Below are positions 6,847 through 15,280 of a DNA stretch of 30,163 nt, in pieces. Position 1 is the first letter of the stretch; the number at the start of each line of letters is the position of its first letter. The notes under the pieces are model-generated. The model was not told the origin of the DNA. It saw only the letters and a program-made list of their open reading frames with translations, and did not search any database. The stretch is from DUVT01 sp041675865 (GTDB lineage: Bacteria > Bacillota_I > Bacilli_A > ML615J-28 > CAG-698), in assembly GCA_041675865.1 (NCBI GenBank), contig JBAYTA010000013.1, positions 1-30,163 of the forward strand. The letters run 5' to 3'. The position numbers and the translations under genes are program-made.

Positions 6847-8460
6847 ATGTTTAATAATAATCCTTATAACAACCCCTATAGTTCTAAAAGAAATTTAGTT
6901 TATGCGAAAAATGGTATGGTTGCTACCTCACAACCTCTAGCTGCCCAAGCAGGCTTAGAGATTTTAAAGCAAGGTGGAAATGCAATTGATGCTGCTATAG
7001 CAACTGCAGCTTGTCTAACAGTTGTAGAACCAACATCAAATGGAATAGGTGGAGATGCTTTTGCTTTAGTTTGGACTAAGGGAAAACTTCATGGTTTAAA
7101 TGCAAGCGGAACATGTCCTAATGATTTATCAATAAATATTTTAAAAGACAAAGGCATATTAGAAATACCTAAATATGGTTTTATCCCAGTATTAGTTCCA
7201 GGCGTACCTGCTGCTTGGAGTAGCTTATCGAAGAAGTTTGGAAAACTTCCCTTAATTGATGTCTTAAAACCAGCAATAAGATATGCGAAAGATGGCTATC
7301 CATTATCACCAACACTTGCTCATTATTGGAACTTAGCTTTTGAAACATATTCCAAACAACTAAAAGGTCCAGAATTTAATAGTTGGTTTGAAACATTTGC
7401 ACCAAATAATAAAGCACCTAAAGTTGGAGAGATTTGGAAGTCAAAAAATCACGCAGCTACATTAGAAGAAATTGGTCTAACTAACTCAGAGTCTTTCTAT
7501 AGAGGAAATCTTGCGAATAGAATTGATAGTTTCTCTAAACAATATGGTGGATATATAAGAAAAAGTGATCTTGAAAATTATCAACCTCTTTGGGTTGAGC
7601 CAATCTCAATTAATTATAGAGGTTATGATGTTTGGGAAATCCCACCTAATGGACAAGGCTTAGTGGCACTTGAAGCTTTAGGGATTGTACAAGGGTTTGA
7701 ACTTCAAGAAAAAGATACAGTTGAAACTCTCCACTATCAAATAGAAGCCATAAAATTAGCGTTTGCAGATGGTCTTAATTACATAACAGATTCTAATCAA
7801 ATGAAACAAAAAGCTAAAGATTTTCTTACAAAAGAATACCTAGATTCAAGAAGAAAATTAATAACAGATAAAGCCAATATATATACATATGGTAAACCTA
7901 ATAATAGTGGTACAGTTTATTTAGCAACAGCTGATGATGATGGTAATATGGTTTCATATATTCAAAGTAATTACATGGGCTTTGGATCTGGTCTTGTTGT
8001 TCCTGGAACTGGAATTGCTTTACAAAATAGAGGACATAATTTCTCAATGGATCCAAATCATCCAAATCATCTTGCACCAAATAAAAGAACTCTTCATACT
8101 ATAATACCAGGATTTCTTACTAAAGATAATATTCCTATTGGCCCATTTGGTGTAATGGGAGGTTTTATGCAACCACAAGGACATATGCAAGTTATAATGA
8201 ATTCAATAGATTTCAAATTGAATCCGCAAGCCGCACTAGATAGCCCTAGATGGCAATGGCTAGAAAAAAACAAGATATTAGTTGAACCAACTATGAAAAA
8301 AGAACTAATAACTGGCTTAATTGAAAAAGGTCACGAAGTACAAATAGAAGAAAAAGTTGGAACTTTTGGAAGAGGCCAAATTATATGGAAAAATCCTACA
8401 AGTGGGGTACTTGTAGGAGGAACCGAATATAGAACCGATGGTCATATTGCAGCATGGTAA
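6847..8460 (+). CDS. Gamma-glutamyltransferase (YwrD-like, cytoplasmic)
   Basis: This is an Ntn-hydrolase that cleaves or transfers gamma-glutamyl groups. The 537-aa precursor has the family start MVATSQPLAAQAGLEILKQG and GNAIDAAIATAACLTVVEP, followed by GIGGDAF. The self-cleavage site is in NNSGTVYLATADDDG: Thr356 aligns with the catalytic Thr that becomes the N-terminus of the small subunit. Downstream come SYIQSNYMGFGSG, VPGTGIALQNRG, and the PNKRTLHTIIPG block. There is no signal peptide, unlike secreted Ggt enzymes, and the pattern is closest to the YwrD branch, so it is probably cytoplasmic. The true substrate (glutathione, gamma-Glu peptides or a cephalosporin-like acyl group) cannot be told. 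It is a single-gene unit with its own promoter and terminator. Confidence 0.92.
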   Translation: MFNNNPYNNPYSSKRNLVYAKNGMVATSQPLAAQAGLEILKQGGNAIDAAIATAACLTVVEPTSNGIGGDAFALVWTKGKLHGLNASGTCPNDLSINILKDKGILEIPKYGFIPVLVPGVPAAWSSLSKKFGKLPLIDVLKPAIRYAKDGYPLSPTLAHYWNLAFETYSKQLKGPEFNSWFETFAPNNKAPKVGEIWKSKNHAATLEEIGLTNSESFYRGNLANRIDSFSKQYGGYIRKSDLENYQPLWVEPISINYRGYDVWEIPPNGQGLVALEALGIVQGFELQEKDTVETLHYQIEAIKLAFADGLNYITDSNQMKQKAKDFLTKEYLDSRRKLITDKANIYTYGKPNNSGTVYLATADDDGNMVSYIQSNYMGFGSGLVVPGTGIALQNRGHNFSMDPNHPNHLAPNKRTLHTIIPGFLTKDNIPIGPFGVMGGFMQPQGHMQVIMNSIDFKLNPQAALDSPRWQWLEKNKILVEPTMKKELITGLIEKGHEVQIEEKVGTFGRGQIIWKNPTSGVLVGGTEYRTDGHIAAW

Positions 8461-8464
8461 AATT

Positions 8465-8496
8465 AAACCCAGAGAGTTTTCTCTGGGTTTTTGTTT
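8465..8496. terminator. Bidirectional terminator after the gamma-glutamyltransferase gene
   Basis: The 10-bp stem AAACCCAGAG / CTCTGGGTTT (8465-8474 and 8481-8490) has a 6-nt loop followed by TTGTTTT. It lies between the plus-strand stop and the stop of the minus-strand lipoprotein gene at 8496. Confidence 0.85.
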
Positions 8497-11312
8497 TATT
8501 CAAATTCTTCTTCTGGACCGCCAAATAGCATACCCATAAATTCAACAAAGTCATCGTACTCTTCTTCTAATAAATCAGAGAAGTCATAATCTGCAAGTCT
8601 TCTTATGCCTTCAAATATTGTACTAAATAGACCATCAAAGTTTTCTCTCATACCTTCTAAATCTTCTTCTGTCATTTCATTCATTTCTAAGAAGAATGAT
8701 TTAGTAAAGACTTCATCAAATAGTATGTCTAATCCATCTGTAAACTTTTGTTCGTTGGCTGTTGTAAGAACAACATCAAATGCTAATATTGCTTGAATTG
8801 CTAATGCTTCTTCAAATGAATATTCGCCTGCAAGATTTAGTAATTCATATGCAGCATCATTATCTTTTAATGCCTGTGCAAGATCGATTTCAATTTCAAT
8901 TACCATTTTAACTAATTGCTTAATTTGAGGTGTAACTGAATCTAGGAATTCTTCAAAACCAGGATCTTCCATTTGGAAGTTAAATAATGCAAATTTAGCA
9001 TTTAGTAAAATAAACTCTACCAAACTATCTATTTCTGGATCTGTTAAATCTTCAATTGTAAGAGCATGATACTCCATCAATTGTTCAAATATATCTCTAA
9101 AGTCTTCTGCTAATAAAGAAAGATCTTCATTTTCTTGACCATTTTCAATAAATGTAATAAAGTCTAAAGCAAGCTTACCATTTGTTTCTACAAACTTAGA
9201 AAATACTGCATCCCCATATTTTTTCATCATTGCATGGACTGCTTTATAGGTATCTTTATTTTCTAAATAATTTTCCCATAACATTAAAACAACTTCATTG
9301 TTATCTTCAAATGGTAATTCATTTAAAACCTTACTAAAGATATTTTCTAGTTGACTTTCAAATGTAGTTGTATTAAGCGCATCTAGTGCTGCAATTGTAA
9401 GTGCATGAGTTTCTTTAACTTCATAATAGAAGTCACCAACATATACTACAAACTCAACAACCTTCTTAGGGTCTGTTACAGGATAAACATACTCTTCTGT
9501 TTCATTATCCCAGTAACCAGGTGTATGCATAGTAGTTACTAATTCAAATACTTCATTGTACATTGTTAAATCTATGTCATCTAATACATTAAGCATTAAT
9601 GTTAATCCTAGATTTTCCATTTGACCTAAAACGGTACTAAATCCTACCATATCATTTGGATTGATATCAAAGAAATCATACATTACTACAAATAATGCTA
9701 GATACATATTTTCAAATTCAGAAGCAGTTGGTAAAGATTCCATTAATAAATCTACAACTTCATCTTTTAAAATAAAGATTTCTTCAGGTGTAACATTTTC
9801 ACTTGCTACTAAATTATCTAATAATTCAACTAATGTATTATCTAGATTATCATAGAAATTATAAACAAAATTAATAGTTTCACTTAATGATGTATAAAAT
9901 GCTTCCTTATTTTCGCTAGCAATTTCCTTTACATGCTTAAGGTTCTCTATATCAATTTCTCTACTAACAATGTTTCTTTCAACCGAATCAATATTGCTTG
10001 CTCTATGATGTGCTTCTTCAAGTAACCAGACATCATAAGAAAAATTATCAATAAACATCTCATCTTCATTTTCGTATGCAGCTAAGACAATATTTAATAC
10101 AGCATCAACCATAGGGTCTTCATAGCTTCTATACCAATCAACACTATAACTCTCTTCATTATTTAGATCATATTGAACATTTATTATAATAAAACGAAAA
10201 TCAAAATACTCAAATGATGCATCAGATGTAAAATCTAATATTGCTTGTAAATCAGCTTCTGTTGCATATTCTTCTAAATCATTCATTAGGTTAACATAAT
10301 TTTCGCTTGTCTTAAACTCTGCTAATTGAGATTCTAAATATGCAATTTCATCTTCCATGTCTAAAATACTTTGTTCTTGTTCTTCAACAAGTAATTCAAG
10401 TAATTCTAGCATCACTTCTACAAGAACTTTTGCTAATTTATCAGGATCAATATCTAAATCTCTAAATTTGTCTAATTGTTCCTTTATTTCTTCAACACTC
10501 TCAGGTTCTGTTTCATTAACTTCTAAGAATGTTCCAATTATTTCTTCTGTTTCTCCTAATGATAATTCACTTAAAAGTGCTCCATTAGTATATGCTCTAG
10601 CAATCCTAGATACGCGTAAATAATTTTGATATTCATAATCATCTTCAAAGTCAGTTTCTTCCATATCAGGAAGGTATCCTTCATTTATGAAACCTAAGAT
10701 AGCTTCATAAATATCAGCTTCAACTTCTGGATTTGCATGAACATAAGTAATCGTAGAAGCTGTAGAACTTTCAGTTCCTACTTTTGAGAAAACTTTAACT
10801 TCATGATTTCCATATGCAAGTGTTAATGTTTTTAAATCAAAACTTGTCATTGTAACATTATTATCCATTCCATTCACTTGAACAACATAACCAGTTGCAC
10901 CGCTAACAGCAGTCCAAGTTAAAACACCATCTTCTATTTTTAAGTTAGTTGGTGCAAGAGGAATACTCTTAACACTAAACTCTAATTCATCTTCTAATTC
11001 AACATTTTCATACATAACTGTAGCAGTAACAGTAGCATTTCCAACACTAACTCCTTCTACAACCCCGCTTTCTGAAACTGTTAATACAGCTTCATTGCTT
11101 GATCTATATTCTATACCACCCGGCAAGTTAACTTGCTGAGTGCCGACAACAACTTTAGGTTCTATAGTAATTTGTTCACCAATGCCAATTGTTGTTTTTT
11201 CAGCATTTAATTCTAATTTTGCATTATTAAGGCTTAAATCACCACAGCCTATTAATAAAACAACTGATAAAGACATTAGTAACATGATAAATAATCGTTT
11301 AAAATTTGCCAT
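8496..11312 (-). CDS. Large acidic lipoprotein with Ig-like domain, function unknown
   Basis: The 938-aa protein has a lipoprotein signal (hydrophobic stretch, then lipobox LIGC with Cys23), so it is anchored on the outer face of the membrane. Residues about 30-113 look like a bacterial Ig-like (BIG2) domain: TIGIGEQITIEPKV, a YRSSNEAVLTVS core and VEGVSVGNATVTATV. Residues about 115-192 look like a fibronectin III-type fold (APTNLKIEDGVLTWTAVSGATGYVVQV). The remaining 740 residues are alpha-helical in character, extremely rich in Glu and Asp, poor in Lys/Arg, and include a short coiled-coil-like part (MEDEIAYLESQLAEF). I do not recognise this part. It may bind cations or act as a surface scaffold, but no enzyme motif is seen. 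Transcribed alone from a consensus promoter. Confidence 0.85.
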   Translation of the reverse strand: MANFKRLFIMLLMSLSVVLLIGCGDLSLNNAKLELNAEKTTIGIGEQITIEPKVVVGTQQVNLPGGIEYRSSNEAVLTVSESGVVEGVSVGNATVTATVMYENVELEDELEFSVKSIPLAPTNLKIEDGVLTWTAVSGATGYVVQVNGMDNNVTMTSFDLKTLTLAYGNHEVKVFSKVGTESSTASTITYVHANPEVEADIYEAILGFINEGYLPDMEETDFEDDYEYQNYLRVSRIARAYTNGALLSELSLGETEEIIGTFLEVNETEPESVEEIKEQLDKFRDLDIDPDKLAKVLVEVMLELLELLVEEQEQSILDMEDEIAYLESQLAEFKTSENYVNLMNDLEEYATEADLQAILDFTSDASFEYFDFRFIIINVQYDLNNEESYSVDWYRSYEDPMVDAVLNIVLAAYENEDEMFIDNFSYDVWLLEEAHHRASNIDSVERNIVSREIDIENLKHVKEIASENKEAFYTSLSETINFVYNFYDNLDNTLVELLDNLVASENVTPEEIFILKDEVVDLLMESLPTASEFENMYLALFVVMYDFFDINPNDMVGFSTVLGQMENLGLTLMLNVLDDIDLTMYNEVFELVTTMHTPGYWDNETEEYVYPVTDPKKVVEFVVYVGDFYYEVKETHALTIAALDALNTTTFESQLENIFSKVLNELPFEDNNEVVLMLWENYLENKDTYKAVHAMMKKYGDAVFSKFVETNGKLALDFITFIENGQENEDLSLLAEDFRDIFEQLMEYHALTIEDLTDPEIDSLVEFILLNAKFALFNFQMEDPGFEEFLDSVTPQIKQLVKMVIEIEIDLAQALKDNDAAYELLNLAGEYSFEEALAIQAILAFDVVLTTANEQKFTDGLDILFDEVFTKSFFLEMNEMTEEDLEGMRENFDGLFSTIFEGIRRLADYDFSDLLEEEYDDFVEFMGMLFGGPEEEFE

Positions 11313-11341
11313 TTCTTTATTTTCCTTTCTTTATCATGTAT

Positions 11342-11370
11342 ATTATATGCATTTCAAAAAAGTTTGTCAA
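11342..11370 (-). promoter_or_regulatory. Consensus promoter of the acidic lipoprotein
   Basis: On the minus strand a perfect TTGACA (11365-11370), a 17-nt spacer and a perfect TATAAT (11342-11347) lie about 30 nt before the start codon. This is the only promoter in the window with both hexamers perfect, suggesting strong expression. Confidence 0.88.
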
Positions 11371-11406
11371 CGGATTTAATAATTGAGCGGTTATTCATAT
11401 GTTGAT

Positions 11407-13866
11407 TTAGATACTTTTTAATTCTTCTGCAAGGTTTAACTTAGATAATCTTACAAAATAATAACTATAGCTTATTATATAAATGATAAGTGAGATTATA
11501 GTTGCCTGAAGTAAATCTTTAATATTAATATCTAATGGAAAATATACTCCAAAGTAAAGGACAATATCTTTAATGTTAGGAATGAATCCAAGAATCATAA
11601 GGACTACAGTAATAATTACCATTAGAAGCAAATACATATTTTCAATAATTACAATTTTAACCAGCCTTTTAAAATTAATCCCAAGCACTCGCATTTTTGC
11701 ATAAGTCTTACTCATCCCTGCAAACACTAAAATTGAGTTATTAAAAATAGTAAGTATAAAACATATAATAAAAATATACGATACATAATTTAAATAACTA
11801 ACTACTTGTCTAGTTTCATTTAAAATTGAGTCAATAGTAATATCAAAGTCTACAATATAGTACAATTTAGATTTATAAGTATTTATTAAATCTTCGTATA
11901 AACTACCATCACCTAGTTCATTAACCATAATAATGTTTCTTGATGCTAAGCTATATTTATCTAAATCTGCCATATTTGTTATTGCTAAAAAAGAACTGTT
12001 GTTTTTAAAAAATCCTCCGACTTCAAATTCTTCACTTGGGTATTCCTTACTAATATTTAATGTAATTTTATCTTCTAGCTTATAATTATATAAATATTTA
12101 TAACTTTCAGGTAACACAATGTATGCTTTACTTTTATCATTTAATTTATTTATAACTTCATCATCTATATCTAAACTTAGATAATCTAATACTTTATTAC
12201 TTTCAATGGACATTATAAAATCTACAACAATATCAGTATTATTAAAACTTATGTTTCTATACATAAATGCAGGATCAACACTTTGTACATTCTCCATCTC
12301 TTTAACTTCATTTACCACATCATCAATATCATGGACTACATTAGTAATTAAATAATCTAAAGAAAGTTCTTTTTCAACTCTATTATTGTGCCTTTGATTA
12401 TAATTAACAGAAGTTACAATAAGAAAGATAGCGAAAAAAGAAATTATAAGAATATTTATGTTGTGAAAAATTGATTTATTTTGATTAACATTTTTTAAAG
12501 AAAAAAAGAATAAATTTTTTCTTTTAAAAATCATTCCCGTACTTAATAATAACTTAACTATTATAAAGCCAAGAATAATTACGATAACAGCATTAATTAA
12601 CGCCTTAAGTTTATAGTCACTATTAAACAATATATTAACTATACCTAATAGTAAGAATACAAGAAAATATATCCAACTTCTAGATTTTAGATTTACCTGA
12701 TTATCCTTACTTAAACTAACAATTGATGTTTTCTTGATTGTATAATAATTAATATAAATTATTATATAAACCAAAAATAGAACAGTTATTGTTCCAATAA
12801 CTATATTAGTAAAACTTAATCTAAATAAAAAATTTGATTGTAAGAATGAAAAACCAATATTAATTAATAATCTTGTATTTATTATACCAAGCACAAATGA
12901 TATTAGTAAATAAAAGAGAACTTCAACTAAAATTAGGTTTAAAAAGAAATTACTTCTTCCACCAATACTTTTAATAACACCAATTTGTTTTATTCTTTCT
13001 TTAAACATAATTGATAAAGTAGATTGTAATACTAGGAGAATTGCAACTAATACAAATGAAAAGATAACGCTAAATGCAGCTGTACCTCTGTTTATATTAT
13101 AGGTAAGCACTTCTTCACTATATGTTTTTGTTATATTTAAATTTTTATAATCATCAATTGACTTGATATCTTCTTCTAAGCTAGTACTATTTGTATCAAT
13201 ATAAACAACATTATATAAATTTTTTGTAATCTCAACACCCATACTTGTAAGATTAGAAGCTTGTAAGATATGTGTCATATTAGAATCTTTATCAATAAAT
13301 ACACTACTACCACTAAATAGCCCATCTTCTTCTATAATTTCAATAACTTTAAAATTTACACTATTATCAAACTGTAATTGTAGTTCATCTCCTAGACTAA
13401 TATTAAATCTCTTTGCTAGATGATTTGTAATTATTATCTCATTTTGGTTAATAATATCGATTTCAAGATTATAATTAATACTTGCAAGATCATCAATACT
13501 TCCCATCATCACCTTTACATAATCACTTTTTGAAAAATTCAATAATGTATTGACCTCAAAGAAAGCTGCCCTTTTATTAATTCCTTCAAAATCTAGTTTT
13601 CTTATGGAAAAGAATCTAGCATTTGAATTTTCATTTACAGTCATTACAATATCAAAGTCTTTATACTTGGTTTTATATTGGTTTTGATAATAACTACTTA
13701 TAAAGGATCTTGTAGAGATTATTAAAAATACTACTACAAATATAAGAGTAAAAGTTAATAGTAATGCTAATGATTTAAGTTTTCCAAATATAATATTTTT
13801 AAAAGCATAACGAAAAATTAACTTTAATCTATTCAAAAACTTTTTCATCTTCAATAATTTCTCCAT
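11407..13866 (-). CDS. ABC transporter permease, FtsX/MacB type
   Basis: The 819-aa membrane protein has the FtsX-like layout, duplicated: an N-terminal helix (about residues 35-52), an extracellular MacB-like domain, three helices around 265-365, further helices around 395-440, a second N-terminal-type helix (about 470), another extracellular domain, and three C-terminal helices. It pairs with the ATPase encoded just upstream and probably exports or extracts a peptide, antibiotic or lipoprotein; the substrate is unknown. The chosen ATG overlaps the ATPase gene by 38 nt. A second ATG at 13848 (MKKFLNRLKLIF) would give a 20-nt overlap and has a GGAG 12 nt upstream, so the start is uncertain. 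Confidence 0.88.
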   Translation of the reverse strand: MEKLLKMKKFLNRLKLIFRYAFKNIIFGKLKSLALLLTFTLIFVVVFLIISTRSFISSYYQNQYKTKYKDFDIVMTVNENSNARFFSIRKLDFEGINKRAAFFEVNTLLNFSKSDYVKVMMGSIDDLASINYNLEIDIINQNEIIITNHLAKRFNISLGDELQLQFDNSVNFKVIEIIEEDGLFSGSSVFIDKDSNMTHILQASNLTSMGVEITKNLYNVVYIDTNSTSLEEDIKSIDDYKNLNITKTYSEEVLTYNINRGTAAFSVIFSFVLVAILLVLQSTLSIMFKERIKQIGVIKSIGGRSNFFLNLILVEVLFYLLISFVLGIINTRLLINIGFSFLQSNFLFRLSFTNIVIGTITVLFLVYIIIYINYYTIKKTSIVSLSKDNQVNLKSRSWIYFLVFLLLGIVNILFNSDYKLKALINAVIVIILGFIIVKLLLSTGMIFKRKNLFFFSLKNVNQNKSIFHNINILIISFFAIFLIVTSVNYNQRHNNRVEKELSLDYLITNVVHDIDDVVNEVKEMENVQSVDPAFMYRNISFNNTDIVVDFIMSIESNKVLDYLSLDIDDEVINKLNDKSKAYIVLPESYKYLYNYKLEDKITLNISKEYPSEEFEVGGFFKNNSSFLAITNMADLDKYSLASRNIIMVNELGDGSLYEDLINTYKSKLYYIVDFDITIDSILNETRQVVSYLNYVSYIFIICFILTIFNNSILVFAGMSKTYAKMRVLGINFKRLVKIVIIENMYLLLMVIITVVLMILGFIPNIKDIVLYFGVYFPLDINIKDLLQATIISLIIYIISYSYYFVRLSKLNLAEELKSI

Positions 13867-14515
13867 CTATTAAACGTAAAAATCTAGTTCCATATTTAAT
13901 CATATCTTCGTTATGTGTAACAAGTACAATAGTTTTATTATAATTTGTGTTTAAGTTTTTAAAGATCTCCATTATTGCAATACCATTTTTATAATCAAGA
14001 TTGCCAATTGGCTCATCTGCAAAAATTAAATCAGGTTCATTGACTAAAGCTCTAGCAATTGCAACTCTTTGCTTTTGTCCACCACTTATTTGATTTGGAT
14101 ATAGTTTTTTGTAATTCTCCATCCCCACCATTTTAAGTACTTCTTCTATTTTTTCTTCATCTTTTCTACCTGCAATAATAGAAGCTAGTAATATATTCTC
14201 ATAAACATTAAGGTTTGGAATTAAATTATAAAATTGAAATACAAAACCAATACTTTTTTGCCTTAAAACCGACATTTCATTATCAGTATATTCATTTAAT
14301 TCTTTCTTAAAAAGTTTAATAGTACCGTCTGTATATTTCTCAAGACCACTTAATAAATATAATAGAGTTGTTTTACCACTACCCGATGGCCCAATTATTG
14401 AGATAAATTCATTCTTTGCAACAGTTAAATCAATTCCTTTTATTACTTTGTTTACAATATTTTCAGTTCTATATACTTTTGTAATTTGTTTTGCTTCTAT
14501 TATATTCATACTCAA
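13829..14515 (-). CDS. ABC transporter ATP-binding protein, LolD/MacB family
   Basis: This 228-aa cytoplasmic ATPase powers the adjacent FtsX-type permease. Walker A is GPSGSGKTT (about residue 43), the Q-loop is in FVFQFYNLIPNLNVYENI, the signature is ISGGQKQRVAIARAL, Walker B is LIFADEP, followed by the D-loop GNLD and the H-loop LVTHN. The pattern QKSIGFVFQFYNL is typical of LolD/MacB-class ATPases. It is the middle gene of a three-gene operon: the small membrane protein ends 13 nt upstream and the permease overlaps its 3' end. Confidence 0.95.
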   Translation of the reverse strand: MSMNIIEAKQITKVYRTENIVNKVIKGIDLTVAKNEFISIIGPSGSGKTTLLYLLSGLEKYTDGTIKLFKKELNEYTDNEMSVLRQKSIGFVFQFYNLIPNLNVYENILLASIIAGRKDEEKIEEVLKMVGMENYKKLYPNQISGGQKQRVAIARALVNEPDLIFADEPIGNLDYKNGIAIMEIFKNLNTNYNKTIVLVTHNEDMIKYGTRFLRLIDGEIIEDEKVFE

Positions 14516-14528
14516 CCTCTAAAAATAT

Positions 14529-15107
14529 CTATTTATTTATATATTTAAAATATATCTTCATTTCTGAAAAACGTAAAAATACTTTTCTTCTTTCCCTAAT
14601 ATCATGACTATGAAAAAAGAATAAAGAGAAAGCTTCCCATAATAATACCCAACCACCAATATATAAACCTTCAATAAAAATTGTAAGAAACATATCACTA
14701 ATTTGAATAAAATTCCTTAATATATATGCTGCTATTAAGAACATAAAACTCATTAAAATATTTAAAAATATTTGCCTGTAAATTTTCTTTAATTGTTTTC
14801 CAATAGAAAACAAAACAACATTAAAATTATTTATAATTCCAGTTTTACTTCTTTGTTCCTTCTCGTCATCTTTTAATTCTGAAGGTAGATACAAATACAT
14901 CTCTAAATTGTTCTCCAGAGGTATTTCATAACCACATTGTTCAATATATTCTAATAATTCAGGTTCCAAATCTCTTCTTCGTAAAGGAGAAGCATCCCAA
15001 CCATTAAATAATTCCGCATAATTATCTAAAGATATTTCTATCATATATGCGTTTGTTTCATCATTAATATTGTAAAAATTAAACACTGTATTTTTTTTCT
15101 TTTTCAT
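14529..15107 (-). CDS. Conserved membrane protein of the ABC operon, unknown function
   Basis: The 192-aa protein has a soluble N-terminal part (about 1-110) with YMIEISLDNYAELFNGWD and SPLRRRDLEPELLEYIE, then two membrane helices (about 112-130 and 138-160) with GLYIGGWVLLWEAFSLFFF, and a basic tail (RERRKVFLRFSEM). I recall similar proteins in Firmicutes but know no function for them. It is the first gene of the operon, so it may be an accessory of the ABC exporter. The ATG has an AAAAGGTG site and an extended -10 promoter upstream. Confidence 0.75.
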   Translation of the reverse strand: MKKKKNTVFNFYNINDETNAYMIEISLDNYAELFNGWDASPLRRRDLEPELLEYIEQCGYEIPLENNLEMYLYLPSELKDDEKEQRSKTGIINNFNVVLFSIGKQLKKIYRQIFLNILMSFMFLIAAYILRNFIQISDMFLTIFIEGLYIGGWVLLWEAFSLFFFHSHDIRERRKVFLRFSEMKIYFKYINK

Positions 15108-15129
15108 TTTAACACCTTTTCTTATATAA

Positions 15130-15157
15130 ATAATACCATAAAAATTTAAAATGTAAA
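15130..15157 (-). promoter_or_regulatory. Promoter of the ABC exporter operon
   Basis: On the minus strand TTTACA (15152-15157), a 16-nt spacer and TATTAT (15130-15135) are preceded by TGG, an extended -10 element. It lies about 22 nt before the first ATG. Confidence 0.65.
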
Positions 15158-15280
15158 TTAAGATTACTTTATAGTAAAGACTTTGAATAAGATTTTATAA
15201 ATATTTTATATTATTTTAAAGTTTTTCCAATAAATTATGCATTTCATTCGTATATTAAGTGTAAAGGAAGGTATACACTA

